The position numbers were made by a program, and so were the translations under genes. A stretch of 64,000 bases of DNA, taken from contig JBILKR010000014.1 in assembly GCA_044376575.1 (NCBI GenBank), positions 6,145-70,144 of the forward strand. The letters are read 5' to 3'. The notes beneath the pieces were generated by a model. It worked only from the letters and a program-made list of their open reading frames with translations, was not told the DNA's origin and searched no databases. The number at the start of each line of letters is the position of its first letter. Within the stretch, counting starts at the first letter, position 1. Positions 1 to 8,568 of the stretch are shown here, piece after piece. This stretch comes from BA4 sp044376575. GTDB taxonomy: Bacteria; Bacteroidota; Bacteroidia; CAIKAF01.

Positions 1-2
1 CT

Positions 3-629
3 TTGGAATTGGTTGTTTTTCCGGAAGAAAAACTCAATCTACATATTTTTGAAGAACGATATAAAGCACTGATTAATGATTGCTTTCAACAGCATAAAAC
101 ATTTGCAGTTCCTGCTTATATTAACGGAAAAGTAAGTGAGTATGCCACAGAAGTAGAAATTTTAAAGATCGATAAATTGTATCCGGACGGTAAAATGGAT
201 ATTTGTACAAAAGGATTACAAATAGTTCGAATCCTGGATTTTCAAATGAAAAACGATCAATTCTTATATCCTGCCGGAATTGTAACAACAAATCATCCTT
301 ATGTTGAAATTACCAAAGCAGATGAGGCTACGTCAGAAACTTTAAACGAATTGGAAAGATTGGTCTCATCCTTATCATCTATTCTAAATATCCATAAAAA
401 TATCATACCTTCGGATACACGTTTGTTGTCGTTTAAGATTGCCCATTATTTTGGAATGAAGATTGCTGATGAATATGATTTATTATTAACGCTAAATGAA
501 GATGATCGTCAGCAGAAATTAATATCATTTATAAAAGCAATTTTACCAAGTATTGAGCAAAGGGAAACGATTCGAAAAAAAATACAGTTAAATGGACATT
601 TTAAACATGTTTTTCCCCCTGATTTTTAA
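3..629 (+). CDS. LON substrate-binding-domain protein (5' partial)
   Basis: Soluble protein resembling the N-terminal substrate-binding domain of Lon proteases without the ATPase or peptidase parts, a stand-alone form common in bacteria. The opening residues LELVVFPEEKLNLHIFEERY match the family signature (LFPL.LVVFPGE.LNLHIFEPRY), so only about ten N-terminal residues are missing beyond the window edge; the apparent TTG start is not the real one. A helical C-terminal part follows. It ends 3 nt before the M61 peptidase gene and is probably co-transcribed with it. Exact role unknown. Confidence 0.8.
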   Translation: MELVVFPEEKLNLHIFEERYKALINDCFQQHKTFAVPAYINGKVSEYATEVEILKIDKLYPDGKMDICTKGLQIVRILDFQMKNDQFLYPAGIVTTNHPYVEITKADEATSETLNELERLVSSLSSILNIHKNIIPSDTRLLSFKIAHYFGMKIADEYDLLLTLNEDDRQQKLISFIKAILPSIEQRETIRKKIQLNGHFKHVFPPDF

Positions 630-632
630 ATT

Positions 633-2480
633 ATGAAAGCCAAGTCAATTTTTTTAATTAAATTTTTTCTAGTAACACAGTTCATATTTGCAGGTTTAAA
701 AATTCCTACAAAATATTCTGTTAATCTGAATAATGTTAAGGATGATCAACTGGAAATAATAGTTTATCCTTCACCAAATCTTACAGGTGAAGTATTATTC
801 AGAATGCCTAAAATTATTCCTGGAACTTATAGTATTTATGATTTTGGCCGTTTTGTGCAAAATTTTCAAATCGAGACACACAGCGGAAAAGAAGCAACGT
901 TTGAATCAGTAGATGTAAATACTTGGAAAATATCTGCCATTCAAAACGTAAAAAAAATATCATACTGGGTTGAAGATACCTGGGATACAAAAATCAAAAA
1001 AGATTGGGTATTTGAACCTGCCGGTACTAATATTGAACAAGATAAAAATATGGTGATGAACAATCACGGTTTTTTTGGATATTTTGAAGGCACAACCGCT
1101 GATGAAATTCAGGTAGAAGTTATTCGTCCTGAAAATTTTTATGGTTCAACTGGTTTAACTTATTCCAGATTAATTGATAGGGATATTTATAATTTACCTA
1201 GTTATCATGTATTGGTAGATTCTCCCATTATGTATAATCAGCCTGATACAACTGTAATTAAAATCGGAAATACCGATGTACTGATATCTGTATATAATGA
1301 TAATAAATCAATCACTTCTGATTTTATTGCCAAACAAATTGAACCTATACTAAATGCTCAGAAAAATTATCTAGGCGGAAAGTTGCCTGTAGATAAGTAT
1401 GCATTTATTTTTTATTTGCCCACTACGTTTACATCGTTTGGTTTTGGTGCACTGGAGCATAATAATTCATCCATGTATTTTTTACCTTCATTCGGTGGCG
1501 ACTATCTCGCACAAATGATTAAAGATGTGGCGGCTCATGAGTTTTTTCATATTGTAACTCCTTTAACTATACATTCAGAAGATATTCATTTTTTTGATTA
1601 CAACCGTCCTTCTATGTCTAAGCATTTATGGCTATACGAAGGCGTTACAGAATATTCTGCCCATCATGTTCAGGTGAAAAATAAATTAATCACCCTTGAT
1701 CAGTTTCTTGAAGTAATTCAAGGGAAAATCACTTCTTCACTTTCCATGAATGACACACTTCCATTTACAAGAATGAGTGAAGGTTGTTTGGATGAATTTA
1801 AAGATCAATACCTAAATGTTTACCAAAAAGGTGCATTAATCGGAATGTGCCTGGATTTGAAATTACTTGAGATGTCTGACGGATTTATGGATTTGCCGGC
1901 ATTGATAAAGAAATTATCCAATGAGTTTGGTCATCAGAAGCCATTTGTTGATGATGATTTGTTTAGAATTATTGAATACATGACTTATCCTGAAATTGGA
2001 TTGTTTTTAAATAAATATGTTGCCGGAAATGAGCCTTTGCCTCTTAAGGAATGTCTGGCTTATGCAGGAATAGAATTCTCAAAAGGCGGAACAATAGAAA
2101 CCATTGATATTGGAGTATCATTTGAATCAATTGGATACGATGAAAAGAACGATTATTTTTATATAATATCTGATGATGATCTCACAACTACCGGAAAATC
2201 TATGGGATTAAAGGCTGGTGATATTATTCGAAAAATCAATGGTAAAGAATTGTCTATGAAAACCATGATGGAACTATTATCTGAACTTTATGCAACTGCA
2301 AAGCCCGCTGATAATCTGCAAATTGAAGTATCAAGACCGGCCAAAAAAGGAAAACAAAAAAATATGTTATTCAAGGGGAAAGTAGGAAAAACAACCATGG
2401 ATAAAGGACCCGGCCTGTCGGTGATGCAGAATTTAACAGAAAAGCAGTTGAAAATAAGAAATGCATGGGTAGGTCAATAA
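633..2480 (+). CDS. M61 family metallopeptidase with PDZ domain
   Basis: Exported zinc aminopeptidase of family M61 (glycyl aminopeptidase type), 615 aa. A hydrophobic N-terminus (residues 7-21) looks like a signal peptide. The beta-rich N-terminal domain is followed by the catalytic domain with HEFFH at residues 302-306 and the glutamate ligand in WLYEGVTEY (E336). A PDZ domain lies near residues 500-570 (GLKAGDIIRKINGKEL). Length and order are typical of M61 proteins. It follows the LON-domain gene by 3 nt. Confidence 0.9.
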   Translation: MKAKSIFLIKFFLVTQFIFAGLKIPTKYSVNLNNVKDDQLEIIVYPSPNLTGEVLFRMPKIIPGTYSIYDFGRFVQNFQIETHSGKEATFESVDVNTWKISAIQNVKKISYWVEDTWDTKIKKDWVFEPAGTNIEQDKNMVMNNHGFFGYFEGTTADEIQVEVIRPENFYGSTGLTYSRLIDRDIYNLPSYHVLVDSPIMYNQPDTTVIKIGNTDVLISVYNDNKSITSDFIAKQIEPILNAQKNYLGGKLPVDKYAFIFYLPTTFTSFGFGALEHNNSSMYFLPSFGGDYLAQMIKDVAAHEFFHIVTPLTIHSEDIHFFDYNRPSMSKHLWLYEGVTEYSAHHVQVKNKLITLDQFLEVIQGKITSSLSMNDTLPFTRMSEGCLDEFKDQYLNVYQKGALIGMCLDLKLLEMSDGFMDLPALIKKLSNEFGHQKPFVDDDLFRIIEYMTYPEIGLFLNKYVAGNEPLPLKECLAYAGIEFSKGGTIETIDIGVSFESIGYDEKNDYFYIISDDDLTTTGKSMGLKAGDIIRKINGKELSMKTMMELLSELYATAKPADNLQIEVSRPAKKGKQKNMLFKGKVGKTTMDKGPGLSVMQNLTEKQLKIRNAWVGQ

Positions 2481-2493
2481 TCAAAAGTAAAAA

Positions 2494-2524
2494 TTTGCTG
2501 GGTTAAAATAAATTTATATTTTTG
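2494..2524 (+). promoter_or_regulatory. Bacteroidota-type promoter of rpmH
   Basis: TTTG at 2494-2497, exactly 19 nt, then TATTTTTG at 2517-2524. This is a full match to the Bacteroidota consensus TTTG-N19-TAnnTTTG. Transcription should start near 2528, giving a leader of about 25 nt before the rpmH ATG. Confidence 0.75.
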
Positions 2525-2554
2525 CAATCCTTTTAGGATTAAAATTTAAAAGCC

Positions 2555-2716
2555 ATGTCAAAAAGAACATTTCAGCCATCGATAAGAAAAAGAAGAAATA
2601 AGCACGGATTTCGTAAACGTATGGCTACAGCAGATGGTCGCAGAGTGCTTGCTGCGCGTCGTAGAAGAGGAAGAAAGAAACTTACAGTTTCTGATGAATT
2701 CTACCCAAAGAAGTAA
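2555..2716 (+). CDS. rpmH: 50S ribosomal protein bL34
   Basis: Structural protein of the large ribosomal subunit, 53 aa, very basic. The translation starts MSKRTFQPSIRKRRNKHGFR and continues with RMATADGRRVLAARRRRGR, the hallmark bL34 sequence. It has its own consensus promoter and terminator, so it forms a single-gene unit. rnpA, its usual neighbour in many phyla, is not next to it. The C-terminus TVSDEFYPKK is longer than in E. coli L34 (46 aa). Confidence 0.97.
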   Translation: MSKRTFQPSIRKRRNKHGFRKRMATADGRRVLAARRRRGRKKLTVSDEFYPKK

Positions 2717-2744
2717 GTTATATTGTGTTCATAGTTTTTTTTTG

Positions 2745-2770
2745 CCCCGGAAATTTTTTTCGGGGTTTTT
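2745..2770 (+). terminator. Rho-independent terminator after rpmH
   Basis: CCCCG (2745-2749) pairs with CGGGG (2761-2765) across an A/T-rich loop and is followed by a T-run. It ends the rpmH transcript before the convergent hydrolase gene. Confidence 0.8.
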
Positions 2771-2805
2771 TATTTCTGATTATTTCCCTGTTTGCAATTC
2801 AAAGG

Positions 2806-3648
2806 TTAATTTACCTCGCTTTCGCTCATAATAATATGTTGATACACTTCCCTGTGTATTTCTTCGCAAAGCGTCGGTTTAAGTAAATGATGCCCTGAAG
2901 GTAAACTTATCCATTTCACCTTGCTTTCTAATCCTTTAAGCAAGATTTGTCCGATTTCTTTATTCAGCACCGGATCATACATTCCTGTAAATACAAGGGT
3001 TGGTATATTTTGCTCAGTTAAAATTCTTTTTGTTATTCTTACAGGTGTTTCAATGCGACTATAACTGTTCCATACGTGAAATATGAGTTTTCTTAACTCC
3101 TCTTTTCCAAATTGCGCATGAAGAAACTTTTCCATAGGCTGAGGAATTAACCTCATCATTCGCAGATACTTTACGATTCGGAAAAACAAATCCGGACGGG
3201 TTATCATTCTCCTGAAAAGTTTTTTACCCCTGTGATTTTGGGTTGCAAAGTGATACCAAAAACTTTTTTTAATTCCATCCGGCGCAAACAAAATCAGACT
3301 CTCAATACGCTCCGGAAATAAATGTAAGTATGAAAGAGCTACCCTGCCTCCTAAGCTATAGCCCAATAATGAAAAGCTTTCAATTTGATGTTCAGTTAAA
3401 AATGCTTCTAACCATTCTTTGTTAAACTCCATACTCATGGGTGCATCCGGGCTTAAACCTTCCGGAAAACAACTTTTACCGTGATGGAAAAGATTGAATG
3501 AATAAATGGTAAAATAGGGTGCAATAGCGGCTTCAATATTATAAAAAATAGTTGCATCCTGACCGAAACCATGGAATGCCAGTAAAATCTTCTTCCCATG
3601 ACCAAACTGAAGATACTCTACCTGATATTGTTTATAATTGAAAATCAC
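2806..3648 (-). CDS. alpha/beta hydrolase
   Basis: Cytoplasmic alpha/beta-hydrolase-fold protein, 280 aa. An oxyanion-type HGFG motif is at residues 26-29 and the nucleophile elbow is GYSLGG with S98. The likely acid is the Asp in GMYDPVL and the base a His in SGHHLL near the C-terminus, so the triad looks complete. No signal peptide. The start codon is GTG; the frame is closed upstream by TAA at 3655-3657. A 35-codon ORF ends 2 nt upstream. Substrate cannot be predicted. Confidence 0.85.
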   Translation of the reverse strand: MIFNYKQYQVEYLQFGHGKKILLAFHGFGQDATIFYNIEAAIAPYFTIYSFNLFHHGKSCFPEGLSPDAPMSMEFNKEWLEAFLTEHQIESFSLLGYSLGGRVALSYLHLFPERIESLILFAPDGIKKSFWYHFATQNHRGKKLFRRMITRPDLFFRIVKYLRMMRLIPQPMEKFLHAQFGKEELRKLIFHVWNSYSRIETPVRITKRILTEQNIPTLVFTGMYDPVLNKEIGQILLKGLESKVKWISLPSGHHLLKPTLCEEIHREVYQHIIMSESEVN

Positions 3649-3650
3649 TT

Positions 3651-3758
3651 TTAATTATTTGTGAATAAATGTTTCGCTAAAAAAATTTCAACACCATCAA
3701 TATCCTGTACATTTGTTTCCCGAATCGATGATTCGGCTTTTTTATTTCCGGTCATCAT
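3651..3758 (-). CDS. possible 35-aa ORF upstream of the hydrolase
   Basis: The short reading frame begins MMTGNKKAESSIRETNVQDI and ends 2 nt before the GTG start of the alpha/beta hydrolase gene. A TATCTTTG -7 element on the minus strand (3776-3783) would start transcription about 14 nt before its ATG, though I find no -33 element. It could be a translationally coupled small protein, a leader peptide, or chance. I recognise no family. Confidence 0.3.
   Translation of the reverse strand: MMTGNKKAESSIRETNVQDIDGVEIFLAKHLFTNN
3720..3743 (+). promoter_or_regulatory. terminator-like hairpin in the carB upstream region
   Basis: CCGAATC (3720-3726) and GATTCGG (3730-3736) form a perfect 7-bp stem with loop GAT, followed by C and six T. 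No plus-strand gene upstream needs termination here. A TACATTTG element at 3708-3715 would start carB transcription almost at the hairpin. It could be an attenuator, a 5'-end stabilising stem, or an accident within the overlapping minus-strand ORF. Confidence 0.4.
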
Positions 3759-3770
3759 AAAACTTAATGC

Positions 3771-6581
3771 ATGCCCAAAGATAACAGTATAAAATCAGTT
3801 CTTATCATAGGTAGTGGTCCGATTATTATTGGTCAGGCTTGTGAATTTGATTATTCAGGCTCTCAGGCCTCCCGATCATTAAGAGAAGAAGGAATTGAAG
3901 TTTCGCTAATTAATTCCAATCCTGCTACTATTATGACTGATCCTGTAACGGCAGACCATGTCTATTTATGGCCGCTGGAAATGGAATCCATTGTAAAAAT
4001 TCTTGAAGAACGTAAGATTGATGCTGTTCTGCCTACGATGGGCGGACAAACAGCACTGAATTTATGTAAAGAATGTGAAGAGGCGGGTATATGGGAAAAA
4101 TACGGTGTAAGAATTATAGGTGTTGATATCGAAGCCATTGACCGAACAGAAAACAGGGAATTGTTCCGTCAGTTGATGATTGAAATTGGAATAGGGGTTG
4201 CACCTTCAAAAACTGCTCAGTCATTTTTAGAAGGAAAAGAAATTGCGCAGGAAATAGGATTCCCGTTGGTAATTAGACCATCCTTTACTTTGGGCGGCAC
4301 CGGAGGAGCATTTGTACATAAAAAAGAAGAGTTTGATGAACTCCTCAATATTGGCTTACATGCTTCACCTATACATGAAGTGTTGATTGAAAAATCAATA
4401 TTCGGATGGAAAGAGTTTGAACTCGAATTATTAAGAGATGCCAATGATAACGTAGTTATAATTTGTTCTATTGAAAATTTTGATCCGATGGGTGTACACA
4501 CAGGAGATTCAATTACTGTTGCTCCTGCTATGACCTTACCGGATACGGTTTTTCAGCGTATGCGAAATATGGCCATCAAAATGATGCGGTCTATAGGTAA
4601 TTTCTCCGGAGGCTGTAACGTGCAGTTTGCAGTTCACCCGGAAACCGAAGATATTGTAGCCATCGAAATTAATCCACGCGTCAGCCGTTCGTCTGCACTG
4701 GCTTCCAAAGCAACAGGATATCCTATTGCACGTATTGCAGCAAAGCTGGCTATTGGCTATCATCTAAATGAACTTGAAAATCCAATTACCAGAACGAGTG
4801 CATTATTTGAACCAACATTGGATTATGTGATTGTTAAAATACCCCGCTGGAACTTTGATAAATTCAAAGGTGCTGATCGAAAGCTGGGTTTACAAATGAA
4901 AAGTGTAGGTGAGGTGATGGGCATTGGAAGAAGTTTTCAGGAAGCCTTACAAAAAGCTTGTCAGTCACTTGAAATCAACAGAAACGGATTGGGTGCAGAT
5001 GGGAAAGAACTCAGAAACAGAGACGAAATTTTAAACAGTCTTGAACATCCAAGCTGGAACAGATTGTTTCATGTATATGATGCATTTAAACTGGGCATTC
5101 CATTTCAAACTATTTTTAAAGCCACTCAGATTGATCCCTGGTTTTTAAATCAGATAGCGGAACTAGTAAGTATAGAAAAAGAAATACAGCAGTTTACCAT
5201 TGCTACCTTACCCAAAGATTTGCTAAAAGTTGCAAAGCAAAAAGGTTATGGCGACCGACAGATTGCCCATTTAACAGGCTGTATGGAAAGTGAAGTGTAT
5301 TCCAGAAGAAAAGCTGAAGGGATAAAAAGAGTGTATAAACTTGTAGATACCTGTGCTGCTGAATTTGAAGCCTATACACCTTATTACTATTCTACGTTTG
5401 AAGAAGAAAACGAATCTATTGCCAGTGATAAAAAGAAAGTAGTGATTTTAGGTTCAGGACCTAACCGAATAGGGCAGGGGATTGAATTCGATTATTCATG
5501 CGTGCATGGTGTACTTGCCGCAAAAGAAGCAGGGTACGAAACCATCATGATCAATTGTAATCCGGAAACGGTTTCCACTGATTTCAATACCGCTGATAAA
5601 TTATATTTTGAACCGGTATTCTGGGAACATATTTTTGATATTATTGAACACGAAAAACCTGAAGGCGTAATTGTTCAGCTGGGCGGACAAACAGCATTGA
5701 AATTATCAGAAAAACTTCACCGCTACGGTATTAAAATCATGGGAAGTAGCTATGAATCATTAGATCTTGCTGAAGACCGCGGACAGTTTTCTACATTATT
5801 GAAAGAACTTGGCATTCCTTATCCAGAATTTGGAACAGTTACTGATGCGGATGAAGCCATATTATTGTCTAGGAAGCTCGGTTTCCCTTTACTGGTAAGA
5901 CCTTCTTATGTTCTCGGTGGGCAAAAAATGAAAATTGTGATCAATGAAGAAGAGTTGGAATCTCATATTGTGGATTTATTCAAAGATTTTCCCGGGAATA
6001 AAGTATTGCTTGATCATTTTCTTGAACGTACTATTGAAGCTGAAACCGACTCGATTTCTGATGGCAATGAATGTAGGGTAGTTGGTGTAATGCAACACAT
6101 CGAACCGGCCGGTATTCATTCCGGTGATTCGTATGCAGTGTTGCCACCTTATAATCTTGGGGCACTTGTCATCGAACAAATGGAAGAATACTCAAAACGT
6201 ATTGCTTTAGCCATGAATGTTAAAGGGTTAATCAATATTCAGTTTGCTATCAAGGAAGATAAAGTCTATGTGATCGAAGCCAATCCGCGTGCATCACGTA
6301 CGGTCCCATTTATTGCCAAGGCTTATGGTGAACCCTATGTGAATTATGCGACAAAGGTGATGCTGGGTACACATACACTCAAGGATTTTAATTTTCAACC
6401 TAAGTTGAAAGGATATGCAATTAAAATTCCTGTTTTTTCTTTCAGTAAGTTTCCGGGTGTAAACAAAGAATTGGGGCCTGAAATGAAATCAACCGGTGAA
6501 GCCATTTATTTCATCGATTCATTGAAAGATAAATTCTTTACTAAAATTTATAACGAACGAAATCTGTATTTAAGTAAGTAA
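3771..6581 (+). CDS. carB: carbamoyl-phosphate synthase large subunit, C-terminally short
   Basis: Makes carbamoyl phosphate from bicarbonate, ammonia (from CarA) and two ATP, for pyrimidine and arginine synthesis. Residues 1-400 form the carboxyphosphate half (VLIIGSGPIIIGQACEFDYS), about 400-550 the oligomerisation region, and the rest the carbamoyl-phosphate half (VVILGSGPNRIGQGIEFDYS). The protein is 936 aa; E. coli CarB has 1073 and its last ~138 residues are the MGS-like allosteric domain. Here the chain stops right after the second ATP-grasp half, so the UMP/ornithine-responsive domain is absent. carA is not adjacent. The stop overlaps the next start by 1 nt. Confidence 0.97.
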   Translation: MPKDNSIKSVLIIGSGPIIIGQACEFDYSGSQASRSLREEGIEVSLINSNPATIMTDPVTADHVYLWPLEMESIVKILEERKIDAVLPTMGGQTALNLCKECEEAGIWEKYGVRIIGVDIEAIDRTENRELFRQLMIEIGIGVAPSKTAQSFLEGKEIAQEIGFPLVIRPSFTLGGTGGAFVHKKEEFDELLNIGLHASPIHEVLIEKSIFGWKEFELELLRDANDNVVIICSIENFDPMGVHTGDSITVAPAMTLPDTVFQRMRNMAIKMMRSIGNFSGGCNVQFAVHPETEDIVAIEINPRVSRSSALASKATGYPIARIAAKLAIGYHLNELENPITRTSALFEPTLDYVIVKIPRWNFDKFKGADRKLGLQMKSVGEVMGIGRSFQEALQKACQSLEINRNGLGADGKELRNRDEILNSLEHPSWNRLFHVYDAFKLGIPFQTIFKATQIDPWFLNQIAELVSIEKEIQQFTIATLPKDLLKVAKQKGYGDRQIAHLTGCMESEVYSRRKAEGIKRVYKLVDTCAAEFEAYTPYYYSTFEEENESIASDKKKVVILGSGPNRIGQGIEFDYSCVHGVLAAKEAGYETIMINCNPETVSTDFNTADKLYFEPVFWEHIFDIIEHEKPEGVIVQLGGQTALKLSEKLHRYGIKIMGSSYESLDLAEDRGQFSTLLKELGIPYPEFGTVTDADEAILLSRKLGFPLLVRPSYVLGGQKMKIVINEEELESHIVDLFKDFPGNKVLLDHFLERTIEAETDSISDGNECRVVGVMQHIEPAGIHSGDSYAVLPPYNLGALVIEQMEEYSKRIALAMNVKGLINIQFAIKEDKVYVIEANPRASRTVPFIAKAYGEPYVNYATKVMLGTHTLKDFNFQPKLKGYAIKIPVFSFSKFPGVNKELGPEMKSTGEAIYFIDSLKDKFFTKIYNERNLYLSK

Positions 6582-6772
6582 TGATAGGACTGGTCAGAAC
6601 CCTCTTAATATTAATCGGATTGTATATGGTGATACGATTCTTTAGCCGATTGATAGGTTTAATTACACACAAACCTTCATCACAACAAGGCCATCGTTCA
6701 TCATCTGATAAACCTCGCAGAAAAAAAGATCGTGATGATGGTGAATATGTGGACTATGAAGAGATAAAATAA
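6581..6772 (+). CDS. DUF4834-like small membrane protein
   Basis: 63-aa protein with one transmembrane segment (about residues 3-27) and a basic then acidic cytoplasmic tail ending GEYVDYEEIK. This layout (short membrane anchor, RRKK stretch, EYVDYEEI end) is what I know as DUF4834 in Bacteroidota. It starts in a TAATG overlap with the carB stop, so the two are translationally coupled. Function unknown. Confidence 0.65.
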   Translation: MIGLVRTLLILIGLYMVIRFFSRLIGLITHKPSSQQGHRSSSDKPRRKKDRDDGEYVDYEEIK

Positions 6773-6773
6773 A

Positions 6774-7748
6774 TTATCCCTGATAGATAACCTGACTTCC
6801 TTGATTTTCAAAAGAAAATTCAAAGTGTCGCAACTGATGAAGCGCCTGTATTAAGCCCGGTTGTTTTTCTTTTTCACAATAAAATAGCAAAAATCCACCA
6901 CCCCCGGCTCCAAGTAATTTTCCGCCGGTAGCGCCATTTTTCAAAGCGATGGAATAAAGTGTATTGATATCATCATTACTGATGGTTGATGCCAGTTGTT
7001 GCTTAAGGATCCAGTTCTCGTGTAGGATAGGTCCAACTTCCTGAATGTTACCTTTACTTATTGTATTTGCCAATACATCGACCAGTCCTACCATCTGCTG
7101 AAGTGATTTTATTTTATCGGCTGAAGATGTATTTTTTTTCTGTTCAGCCAGAATATCAGAAGCTTTCCGCTGATTTCCAATGTAAAACATTACCAGGTTT
7201 TCTTCGAGTTGATGCAGGGTATCAGAAGAGGCATTGATGGGCTCAACAGTTACACTTCCATTGGGATGAAACCTGAAAATATTAAATCCACCATAGGCTG
7301 CAGCATACTGATCCTGTTTACCAATCGGCTCTTTCAATACATCAATTTCAATATGGCATGCTTCAGCGGCTAGTTTTTCTTTGGTAACCGATTGTTGTGT
7401 GAGCGTATAAAGATTGTGAAGTAAACCTACAGTAAACGATGATGAAGAACCCATTCCTGTGCCTGAAGGGACATCTGCGATGGAACTAACCTCAATTCCA
7501 CTTAACTTAAACTGCTCCAATACATTTCTGAGAATGGGATGCTGGAGTTCCGCTACATGCTGCACAGTCTCAGTTTGAGAATATTTAACCCTGATTTTAT
7601 CCGGTTCAAAAAATTTGTGGGTTGAAATGTACATGTATTGGTTAATAGAGGTACTCAATACTGCGCCCGGATGATGTGCATAAAATGCTTCCAGATCCGA
7701 TCCTCCACCAACAAAACTGATTCTAAAAGGGGTTTTTGTAATGATCAT
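6774..7748 (-). CDS. GHMP kinase, HddA-like
   Basis: Cytoplasmic sugar kinase of the GHMP superfamily, 324 aa. The N-terminus TKTPFRISFVGGGSDLEAFY and the ATP loop PSGTGMGSSSSFT are typical of D-glycero-alpha-D-manno-heptose-7-phosphate kinases; the C-terminal GHMP motif is GATGGKLLGAGGGGFLLFYC. It probably phosphorylates a heptose or related sugar for envelope polysaccharide, but no other heptose genes are nearby. It is convergent with the DUF4834 gene. Confidence 0.8.
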   Translation of the reverse strand: MIITKTPFRISFVGGGSDLEAFYAHHPGAVLSTSINQYMYISTHKFFEPDKIRVKYSQTETVQHVAELQHPILRNVLEQFKLSGIEVSSIADVPSGTGMGSSSSFTVGLLHNLYTLTQQSVTKEKLAAEACHIEIDVLKEPIGKQDQYAAAYGGFNIFRFHPNGSVTVEPINASSDTLHQLEENLVMFYIGNQRKASDILAEQKKNTSSADKIKSLQQMVGLVDVLANTISKGNIQEVGPILHENWILKQQLASTISNDDINTLYSIALKNGATGGKLLGAGGGGFLLFYCEKEKQPGLIQALHQLRHFEFSFENQGSQVIYQG

Positions 7749-7845
7749 ACCTCCATGAATTGGGCGTTGAAATTAAAGATAATCCTTTAAAATAGAGAAT
7801 GATTATGTATTTGATGCTTGTTTTTACTAAATAATCGGCATTCTG

Positions 7846-7876
7846 TTTGTATATTTCAGAAGATTATTTAATTTTG
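7846..7876 (+). promoter_or_regulatory. Bacteroidota-type promoter of rplU-rpmA
   Basis: TTTG (7846-7849), 19 nt, TAATTTTG (7869-7876): a full consensus match. Transcription should begin near 7880. The in-frame codon at 7847 lies inside this promoter, which rules it out as the rplU start and supports the ATG at 7907. Confidence 0.75.
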
Positions 7877-7906
7877 CCCTCCTGTAATAAGGATAAATTT
7901 AAGATT

Positions 7907-8221
7907 ATGTACGCAATCGTTGATATCGAAGGACAGCAATTCAAGGTAGAAAAAAACCAGGAATTATATGTACACCGCCTTGAAGGTAAAGAAGGTGGTA
8001 GTGTTGAGTTTGATCATGTGTTATTAATTGATCAGGGTGGTAAAGTAACCGTTGGGTCTCCTAAAATTGAAGGGGCTAAGGTAAATGCCAAAATAATTTC
8101 TCACATGAAAAGCGATAAAGTACTCGTTTTCAAAAAGAAGAGAAGAAAAGGATATCAGAAATTAAATGGTCACAGACAATACATGACCAAAATTCAGATA
8201 GAGAATATTTCAGCAAAGTAA
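7907..8221 (+). CDS. rplU: 50S ribosomal protein bL21
   Basis: Large-subunit ribosomal protein, 104 aa, beginning MYAIVDIEGQQFKVEKNQ, the standard bL21 N-terminus. The reading frame is open 20 codons further upstream, but that part overlaps the promoter and has no L21 similarity, so the ATG at 7907 is chosen. The basic segment FKKKRRKGYQKLNGHRQ is the rRNA-binding L21 signature. It is followed by rpmA after 32 nt, the usual order. Confidence 0.97.
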   Translation: MYAIVDIEGQQFKVEKNQELYVHRLEGKEGGSVEFDHVLLIDQGGKVTVGSPKIEGAKVNAKIISHMKSDKVLVFKKKRRKGYQKLNGHRQYMTKIQIENISAK

Positions 8222-8253
8222 TTTAATTAAGAATTCATTAAAATTTAATCGTC

Positions 8254-8514
8254 ATGGCTCACAAGAAAGGTGTCGGTAGTTCAAAAAACGGTCGCGAATC
8301 AGAAAGCAAGCGACTTGGAGTAAAAATATTCGGTGGTCAGATAGCTAACGCCGGTAATATCATTGTACGTCAGCGTGGCACTCGCCATAATCCTGGCTTA
8401 AACGTAGGTATAGGAAAAGATCATACCTTGTTTGCATTGGTTGACGGAACCGTTGAGTTTAAAAAAGGGAGAAACGAAAAATCATACGTTTCAGTACTTC
8501 CTTCTGAAGCTTAA
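8254..8514 (+). CDS. rpmA: 50S ribosomal protein bL27
   Basis: Large-subunit ribosomal protein near the peptidyl-transferase centre, 86 aa. The mature-type N-terminus MAHKKGVGSSKNGRESESKR is present directly, with no cleavable extension like that of Firmicutes. The body (KRLGVKIFGGQ, RQRGTRHNPG) is canonical. It shares a transcript with rplU and ends in a terminator at 8535-8568. Confidence 0.97.
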   Translation: MAHKKGVGSSKNGRESESKRLGVKIFGGQIANAGNIIVRQRGTRHNPGLNVGIGKDHTLFALVDGTVEFKKGRNEKSYVSVLPSEA

Positions 8515-8534
8515 GTTTTAAATTTATTGAATTG

Positions 8535-8568
8535 AATCCTCATACAATTAGTATGGGGATTTTTTTTT
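8535..8568 (+). terminator. Rho-independent terminator after rpmA
   Basis: AATCCTCATAC (8535-8545) pairs with GTATGGGGATT (8551-8561) through one T-G wobble and is followed by a T-run reaching the stop codon of the convergent flavoprotein gene. Confidence 0.85.
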
